64,000 bases of DNA from Auanema rhodensis (lineage: Eukaryota; Nematoda; Chromadorea; Rhabditida; Rhabditidae), in assembly GCA_964057225.1 (NCBI GenBank), contig OZ059896.1, forward strand, positions 13,872,501 to 13,936,500, given 5' to 3'. The notes under the pieces were generated by a model. It was not told where the DNA came from, searched no databases, and was given only the letters and a program-made list of their open reading frames with translations. A program made the translations under genes and the position numbers. This document shows, piece after piece, positions 51,489 to 59,000 of the stretch; position 1 is the first letter of the stretch, and every line of letters begins with the position of its first letter.

Positions 51489-51547
51489 ACTTTTTCATTT
51501 TTATCAGTTGGTCAACTTGTTTCTTCTTAATCTATCTACTTGAAGAA

Positions 51548-51912
51548 CGTTCCATGCGGACGCCTAGTGTATGTAGTTAGTGGGTTAGAGTTAGACTGAC
51601 TAGAGGACTGAGGAATGGCTCCGCCTTACCTCGGTTCTCTAACCGGGAGTTCGCCTCTTAGCAAGCCCATGGACGGTTTGTATCTAGTTTAGTTTATCTT
51701 GTACATTAGTCATTGTCTTGTAAATGTAGTCTACTCCATTCTTGTATTATTGTAGTGTAATGTTGTTGTATCGTGTATAATAAATCTATCCTTTTCCTTA
51801 TCTTATGATATCCTTATGCTCTGTTTTCATACGCTACACTTATGGAATACTATCCGCGTAGTTGAGCAGACTACAATGGTCTGTTCAATATACGCAGGAG
51901 CATAATGGAACG
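51548..51912 (+). repeat. Gypsy 5' LTR
   Basis: 365 bp with perfect 8-bp inverted ends CGTTCCAT/ATGGAACG rather than TG...CA. AATAAA at 51779-51784. Choosing G...G ends with a 5-bp AGAAC duplication is the only alternative boundary. Confidence 0.92.
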
Positions 51913-51925
51913 TGGAGGTTCCACC
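51913..51925 (+). promoter_or_regulatory. Primer-binding site, tRNA-Gln type
   Basis: TGGAGGTTCCACC directly after the 5' LTR is complementary to a tRNA-Gln 3' end GGTGGAACCT plus CCA. The array tRNA has GGCGGAACCT, so 12 of 13 positions pair. The single mismatch would disappear with a tRNA-Gln carrying an A7-U66 acceptor pair. Confidence 0.8.
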
Positions 51926-53253
51926 TCGAACTCACTTTTGATCAAAATTAACCTCGAAAAGTCCATTTTTTGAAACTAAATTAAAATTTCCTCCACGGTT
52001 AGCAACTAAATGTAGGCGCCAACTTGTATTTAGGGTACAGATACAAGGGATCTCTTTTGATTGAGAGATAGGACAAAAATTTTTCAAAAATTGCCCGCCG
52101 TTCTCATATTTAAACCGTCTGAATGTCCACCCTTTGTAATACCGTATCTCGTACCGCTTCTCATGCATTTTTTTTTTGAGGACGTTTGGACTAAAATAGA
52201 GAACGATTTTAGCAGACGAAAATTAATCGAATTTTGATTACATTTTGCAATGAGAAGAATAACTCTTGGAAACAAAATAACATAAACGCGCGCATAACTA
52301 TAATTTTTTTTTAATTTTGTGGTCAGGACTAGCAGACTTCAAATTATGATCATATTCAGACGCACAAGATCACAGATTGAATAACATTTTGCGGGAAATT
52401 GACTGAAAGTCAGAGAAAATCATTAAGATAGACCACACTAGTCCGAAAAAAAAATCCTGGTAAATCTGCTCGTGAGACTTTTTTAGCTCTTACTTGACAG
52501 TCAGGTCAGGTTGGCGAAAACATAACTGCTTTGGATTTTATCCCCATAGAGTATGTAACCTTCCTCAACTCATTTTGTTGCATACATCATAAGATAACCA
52601 CATATTCCTACCGTAACCTTAAAATTTTCACATATTTCTGTTAAAACCGGAATAATTTTCGTATTCTTCAGCAAATAAGCGAAAAAAAAAAATTTTCTCG
52701 TTCTTTTGTTGTTCATATTTGATTGCGAAATTCTATTTAATAATTTTACTTCAAAAAGGTACAATCGAAAAAAAAAAAAAAGAAAAAAGCGATCTAATTT
52801 TCTATTCATTTGTGAACGACAAAGGAAACACAAAGTAAACTTATGCCTCATACACTTTTTGTATTGTGAAGGTTATTTAAAATGGTTGCAATTCCATTTT
52901 GAAATTGGTTCCAAGTGACTAAAAAAACCGGAAACACAAAAGAAAAAAAAAATTTTTTTGAAAAGTACACATGTACAACAAACACCGTCATTACGGATTT
53001 AATAGAAGGACCGAGTATGTCAAATTATAAACACGATTGCTGATTGCCGAATACGGTGGATGGGCGGAGTTAGATCTCTGGCCAAGATTGAAAATTCCTT
53101 CTCATTCACCCTGCAGCATCGCCCCAGCGACGCACGAAAAGTTTCTACTTTGATACAACTCTCATCCTATCTACAGAATACTCAGCTACTAACGTCAACA
53201 TCCCTCACGTAGCCCACCACTCTCGGTTTTTCCAAACCAAGAGTACTACAAAG
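51926..53253 (+). other. Gypsy 5' leader
   Basis: About 1.3 kb between the primer-binding site and gag with no convincing gene; small frames on either strand look random. Several A/T runs. A good 3' splice site (pyrimidine-rich CCTTCTCATTCACCCTGCAG) ends at 53116 just as the gag frame opens at 53092, so gag may be expressed from a spliced message. Confidence 0.6.
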
Positions 53254-55194
53254 GTGGCAAAGAGATTTGCTTCGGCTTTTCCAGCCCTTCACCCATCAGA
53301 TTCTAACAGCGACGCTACCGTCGCTAGCCGTACAAGAAGCCGCACACGACTCCTCAGTGTTCAAATAGAAGAGTCTAATCAGCCGGACGAAAAGCCGAAA
53401 CCACAACTCGACAAATTCTATACTCCACGCGAAGGTACATATTCACCTTCTGACGACACCGACGAAGACCCGGACTTCATCATAGCCGACGGCAACGCTC
53501 AAACTCCCACTACAAACCCCAAGGTACGCTCATTTAATACTAATAAAAATCGAAAAATTCAAAAAGAAAATCCGACAACCGTATCTGCCTCTCCAGTTAA
53601 CTCAGATCCAAACACTTTATCAGCTATCACTGATAACACACTCTCTCCTTCTATAGAGCTAACCCAGAGTCCACAGGCGTTTTCCGCAACTACAGACCCT
53701 CGAAACTCTTCAAATCAAGAGCTCACCGAAGCTAACACCAGCCAATCTCCTTTATCAGCTATCACTGATAAGCTCAAAAAGAATATTTCCAATAAGAGGA
53801 AAACCAGCACACCCCGTAAACGAACAAAAGTAACCACTGAGGCAGAAGCACCCTCCGCAGAAGCTTCAGAAGTTTCACCGTTATCACTTACAACTGATAA
53901 GTACAAAAACAAGAGATCGTTAACAGCCCGACTGATAAAGATCTTAAACTTATCTCCAGGTGATAAAGCAACAACTCCCAATACCGTAAGAACTCGATTT
54001 GCTTCACATAACTCTTATCTTAACAAATCAGATAGCGCAATCCTTAGCTCCCAATCAACTCCTATAACACCGCCTCAGGCATCTGGCAGGGTTATCAAGG
54101 TCCAAAAAGCTCGTTCTACAACAGCGGTTCCCGTTATAAGCTCTTCAATCGATTCAGAGACCGGTGGCTCTTCAGAGACAAGAAGAAACACTTACCCAGA
54201 AGCATCAATAAGTGAAGTGATAACATCACCTATCACACACCCCAAAGGCATTTCATCAGAAATGACTGAAACACCACGTCTCCCGGGAGCTGGTAAATCA
54301 ACCATTGCTCAGGCATTAAGCTCTCCATACTGCCCCATATATGATGGAAGTCGTAACTTTCGAGATTTCGTTGCGAAATTTAACACCTTCTCTAATGCCT
54401 TAGGCTTAGTGATGCCTGAGAGATTAACTATCTTGCCTCTACTTCTCAAAAATGAAAGAGCGGAAGAAGCTTATACACAGCTGGCCAATGAAATAAAGAC
54501 AGCTGGACCTTGGATCACACTGATCGAAGAGTTAACATCGAAGCTTTGCCCTAAATATAATCAGGACCCGGCACTGATAACGCTTCAAAATTCCACCCAA
54601 GGCGACTTATCAGTGGATGGATTTGCGCAAACCCTACGTAACTTAAGTTTGAACGCATTTTCTCAGAGTGATCCTCACAAGGATCACATCCTCCGATCAA
54701 CATTTTTGCGAGGACTCAAAAACAGCATACGCCCTGGGGTAATCAGAGCAAAACCCAAAACTTTTTCTGAAGCTATTGATAACGCCCGTTGGGAAGAATC
54801 AATAGCTAATCAAGTAGCTGACCCTCAAGCGTTACTTGTAAACGCAATAGAAAGAACATTCCCACAAAGGAGAGATACTGGTAGGCGAGGAAACGGTAGA
54901 GGATATCAATCATTCAACAATAAAAATTATCAAAATTATCAAAATTATCAAAATTCATCAAACTATCAAAAACCTCAAAATTATCAAAATTCATTTGCAA
55001 GAAATCGCAATTTTGGTAATCGCGGTCGAAATTTTTCAAATCAACCTAACTCGAATTGGTATCAAAGAAATAATACTTTATCACGCAACCAGGAGATAAA
55101 CGATAACTGTCAACGCTTAAATAATCCCTTCAGGGGCTTATCAGCTATGCACAAAAGCTACCGGAGGAGCCCTTCTGATTCCACCTTCCCTTAG
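53254..55194 (+). CDS. Gypsy Gag
   Basis: Frame open from 53092 to the TAG at 55192; the given start is a GTG (Met-Ala-Lys-Arg-Phe), because no ATG occurs before about residue 340. A start supplied by an upstream exon, or a non-AUG start, is therefore needed. The N-terminal half is Ser/Thr/Pro-rich, low complexity, with a repeated LSAITD/LSLTTD motif and basic patches. About residues 355-530 form a helical capsid-like domain (YDGSRNFRDFVAKFN ... LRNLSLNAFSQ ... FLRGLKNSIRPG). The C-terminus is Asn/Gln/Tyr/Arg/Gly-rich (NYQNYQ repeats, RG motifs), and no CCHC zinc knuckle is seen, so RNA binding may rely on this basic tail. Gag assembles particles and packages element RNA in the cytoplasm. Position after the LTR and before the pol frame supports the call. 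Confidence 0.8.
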   Translation: MAKRFASAFPALHPSDSNSDATVASRTRSRTRLLSVQIEESNQPDEKPKPQLDKFYTPREGTYSPSDDTDEDPDFIIADGNAQTPTTNPKVRSFNTNKNRKIQKENPTTVSASPVNSDPNTLSAITDNTLSPSIELTQSPQAFSATTDPRNSSNQELTEANTSQSPLSAITDKLKKNISNKRKTSTPRKRTKVTTEAEAPSAEASEVSPLSLTTDKYKNKRSLTARLIKILNLSPGDKATTPNTVRTRFASHNSYLNKSDSAILSSQSTPITPPQASGRVIKVQKARSTTAVPVISSSIDSETGGSSETRRNTYPEASISEVITSPITHPKGISSEMTETPRLPGAGKSTIAQALSSPYCPIYDGSRNFRDFVAKFNTFSNALGLVMPERLTILPLLLKNERAEEAYTQLANEIKTAGPWITLIEELTSKLCPKYNQDPALITLQNSTQGDLSVDGFAQTLRNLSLNAFSQSDPHKDHILRSTFLRGLKNSIRPGVIRAKPKTFSEAIDNARWEESIANQVADPQALLVNAIERTFPQRRDTGRRGNGRGYQSFNNKNYQNYQNYQNSSNYQKPQNYQNSFARNRNFGNRGRNFSNQPNSNWYQRNNTLSRNQEINDNCQRLNNPFRGLSAMHKSYRRSPSDSTFP

Positions 55195-55993
55195 AAAATG
55201 TTCCATACCATCAACAAAACACGTGCTTCGGACAAGAATTCATCTTTACACAAGAAATCAAACAGCTCACGAATGGGACGCCTGGAGATGCTCTAAAGAG
55301 GTTCATAAAATATGTATAAGAGACCTCCTATTTCTTCGAGACTACAACAGTACAGTTGACAGAATCGAAAAAATACCAGCCGCAGAATGCAGGTTGGCAG
55401 TACGAGATAGGAAATGGAGCTCTGAGGAATTGAAAAAACTTGATAGTATTACATATGCAACAAACGAGCCAACATTTTCGCCCGGACGATCGTTCAATAA
55501 GGAACAATGCGAAGAAAAACATCGACTGGTACTAGAACGAGGAGTAATGACAAGAATGCCAGATGACACTGTAATATCGAATTTAATTTTGAATACTGAA
55601 GGCTGTCTTTCGCATCACGGAGAATGCGCGTCTAACACGTCTATAATCATTTGGGACAAACAGCCTTACGAGAATCGTTGTAATTACATTGACATGAGCG
55701 AATATGATGCTATAATTGGAGACAGCATCATTCTCATCCCAACAACGCAGTCTGCACTTGTCATTGAGAACAAAAAAGTCCCGAAAGAAATATCATCTTG
55801 TTTCCAACAACCAATTTTTCACACTACAACTGGAAATTATATTCTCTTCCCGAAGTTCCCAAACGACATCAATATACATGAACTGATCGAAAGAGAATTC
55901 AAGAAATTACCGCCAAAAAGGACAAAAAGAGCCATTGCAGAATGCAAGGTTGAAATGAACAAAGAATGGATTCAACAACAGGAAGATTTTTAA
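55121..55993 (+). CDS. Envelope-like ectodomain, N-terminal part
   Basis: Frame 2 is open from 55121, overlaps the end of gag by about 74 nt in another frame and ends at TAA 55991-55993. There is no ATG at its head; splice acceptors CCCTTCAG (ending 55133) and CTTATCAG (ending 55144) precede GGALLIPPSLRKCSIP, so a spliced message supplying start and signal peptide is likely. The protein has repeated Cys, N-glycosylation sequons (NST, NTS) and a furin-type site RTKR-AIAE near its end, as expected of a surface subunit upstream of a fusion subunit. It is too diverged for me to name a family. A distant tie to glycoproteins of the chuvirus type, which are known to be carried by some LTR elements, is only a guess. 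Confidence 0.6.
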   Translation: MIPSGAYQLCTKATGGALLIPPSLRKCSIPSTKHVLRTRIHLYTRNQTAHEWDAWRCSKEVHKICIRDLLFLRDYNSTVDRIEKIPAAECRLAVRDRKWSSEELKKLDSITYATNEPTFSPGRSFNKEQCEEKHRLVLERGVMTRMPDDTVISNLILNTEGCLSHHGECASNTSIIIWDKQPYENRCNYIDMSEYDAIIGDSIILIPTTQSALVIENKKVPKEISSCFQQPIFHTTTGNYILFPKFPNDINIHELIEREFKKLPPKRTKRAIAECKVEMNKEWIQQQEDF

Positions 55994-56038
55994 ACAATAA
56001 TTTTAAACATCTGCCCATATCCATTTCTCCGACCAGTT

Positions 56039-59000
56039 ATGAGCAACCCGGGAATTTCCCAAATTATCCCACTCATGCGTAGCAGACAAATAGCAGATCC
56101 TTCATACTCTGTTGTCGACTGGATTTCCGCACATCCTGAGAAATTCTATTTCTTTCTTCGAAATCCCGTCTCAGATAAATCAATACAACGATTTTTCAAA
56201 ATTTACGAACTGCGTAACCCTGAAGAGGCTATACTCTTCTTTTTGGCACAAAAAGAGCTGGCAGCAACCACAAGAGGCGCTATCCGGTACCTTACTTCTC
56301 TACAACTATTAGAGCAGATCGGCGACAGATTGTCAGCGGAAGAATTTGACGAAAAACTCTTAAAGAAAGATGGATCATACCGCGAAAGAGCAGAAAGCAT
56401 AGCATTAGAACTAGCATTTACGCCCGTAGTATTTGAAAACAACTTGTCGGTACCATCAAAACAAGAAGTTTTAAAAGCCTTTGTGAACATGCCGCCTACG
56501 AGGCCCAGTTTAACGACTGATAGTGAGGAGGAGAGAAGAGTACTTGAAAACACTCTCGACTTATATCACAACATAATCAAACTACGCGTGGCTAGGCCAA
56601 ATAGAACGATAGCCGCCAAGGATGATGAAAGGTTTCGTCATCTGCCGGTTCCTGCCACCAAACTACCAGATATACATACATTATATCACGATATAGAGAA
56701 CAATTTTGGTATACCGGTGGGCCCACATCCTCGTATACAGAATCCTAGCAAAGATACGCGAGAATTGCTCATTCGGACATTCCTACCTTTGCTAGAAGAC
56801 ACACGCAAACCACCTTACTTGAGTAGAAGACTGCCTATTACCACCACTCAAATGACACCACTATCAGGGCCTCCAGAAACAATTTACAAAGAACCTTCAA
56901 AAAGTCAAACGACCTATGCACCACAGCCAGTAACAAAAACCGCTACCTCGGTGCAGCAAACAACAAGATTTGATGAAACTACTGAGACAACCACGACACA
57001 CGCAACAAGCACGATGTTATATGCTTTGTACACTGAGAAAACACCTTCAACAATGACACCCATATCCGAAACCACGCTACGCTCCTTAAGGAAACAAAGA
57101 ACATCATCGCCTCCTATAGAAACAAAAGCGATTCAGGCTCAGAGCAATTATATAGCATCAAAAGTGAACAATGAAATGCAAACTAATCAAAATACATCTC
57201 GAAAAATAGCACAAGATCATCTGCAATACGCTACCACAATTGTGCAGGAAGAACTACAACGACATTTTGTGGAATCTTTTGAATCCATATGTGAAATCCA
57301 GAATAGATACCTGGAATTATGGCGTTCTATTTTACAAATAGAGCCCACAATTGCAATGAGGACCATACTAGGTAGAGACGATATTGCAGCGCGTTTTGTG
57401 GGCAGCGAGATAGTACATGTTCACATATGTCTACCTCTGAAGCCTAAGACTGTTCATTATTCACATAAGATCAACGAAACTTGCTATCTAGAGACGCCAG
57501 TAACAACAGAGGAGAATAAATTGTATTTTGCTGCACCAGGATCGAAAGATTTATTGACACATGGAAAAGAAATAAATTGCGATCACGTACCAACTGATGT
57601 ATACTCAAAAGATGGCGAGTGGATGAATGTCAATGGGTCGGTAGAAGTGAACCCCATCTCACTTCTTGATGGTGCTCACCATCATCAAATTACACCATTG
57701 AAATTTACAGGAGCTCATCTTTATACGAATCTTTCATCACGAATATACTCAATGACTACAGCAATCGCATACGGAGCTAGTCTTGCATCAATACGACAAA
57801 ATCACGTATTACATACCATTTACAATGATCCTCAAATAACATCGACATTTAATCTTTTGAAAAGGGGCAGCGATTATATCTCGAAAGCTAAAGAATTTAC
57901 ATCTACAGCCTGGAACAGTGTCATAGATAGTTTGATAGGGTCAATTGAAAAAACACTCATATTCATAGGATCCGTGGTCATAATTATCGCATTGACCATT
58001 ATTGTTATCGTCATCGCTAAACTATACTTCTGTAAAACAATGCCGTTACCTATCATGCACATTCAAGGCATGGATCATGAGCCCCCAGGCTATGAAGAAA
58101 CATTGGAACTTGTTAGTCGAGCAGATCAACCAATGCCAGAAAGCATAATGAAACAATACTATCCAGCTCTGGTGACATTTATTCCATTAGCAATGCCATT
58201 CATCTCTTCTATTAGAGCAACGGAAACAAAGTTACCTTTGATATACATATCAGTAGAGGACAAGCTGATACTAGCACTATGGGATTCAGGCTCATCAGTC
58301 TCATATGTTAGGCTATCGACACTAAAATATTTAAATATGGCTCAACATATTAAAAAGAGACGTTTAGTTGCAATGGCTGCTAATAAATCAACATTCACAT
58401 TATATGGAAAAATAGAACTCATTATTGAAATTGCTGGTTATGAAATCGAACACACATTTTTGGTCTCGAGCGATAACGATTGCCCAGCCCCAGCGTTAAT
58501 TGGACTCGACTTCATGAAAACGCTCGATAGCGAAAACATCGACGTCAGCCTGAAACCATCCAAAAAAACGCTCGAGATTGGTAACCACGCTCTTCCTTTG
58601 ATTGAACAAGAAGTCATTAAACAGAAATCAATAACTGTGAACATCATCAATTTAAAAAGACGTATACTACAGCCTGAAGAAGAAGCTCCTATACCAATCA
58701 AAACAGACAGGCCACTCGAACAAAACGAAGTGGTAGTCTTAGGAGACAACGGAAGCGCGTTAGCCACCAGTTATCCAACAGCGTTTCGAGATACATGCGG
58801 AGTATATGTTATATTCAGAAACAATACAGATAAAACGATAGAAATAGAACCCAACTCGGTAATTGGGCAAGCAAACATAGGAGAAATCCAGTCCTGGCAG
58901 TCCATCAAGAACGAGCCAACAACGCCTTATATACCACCCGAGGCAGACTGGGAAAACAAATTACCACACTTTCCCAGAGATTTCATGAAAGACCTTAACC

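Larger units (their letters stand above)
33886..51547 (+). repeat. tRNA-Gln tandem array, middle block
   Basis: Continuation of the array in the register set before the 28108-33885 insert. It holds 71 complete genes (five lacking G1), the 3' fragment of the split gene and 17 solo LTRs. Large segments are themselves duplicated in tandem: about 2,848 bp (34005 onward repeated at 36853), about 3,338 bp (39535 onward repeated at 42873) and 672 bp near the right end (50073 repeated at 50745). Confidence 0.95.

Noticed and set aside
53715..53981. Minus-strand ORFs inside gag, pol and env (also 56203-56553, 58927-59283)
   Set aside because: Shadows of the plus-strand coding frames.
55984..56000. 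TTTAAAC as a -1 frameshift site near the envelope-like stop
   Set aside because: The heptamer is not in the required phase with the reading frame, and the frame after the stop is already the same.
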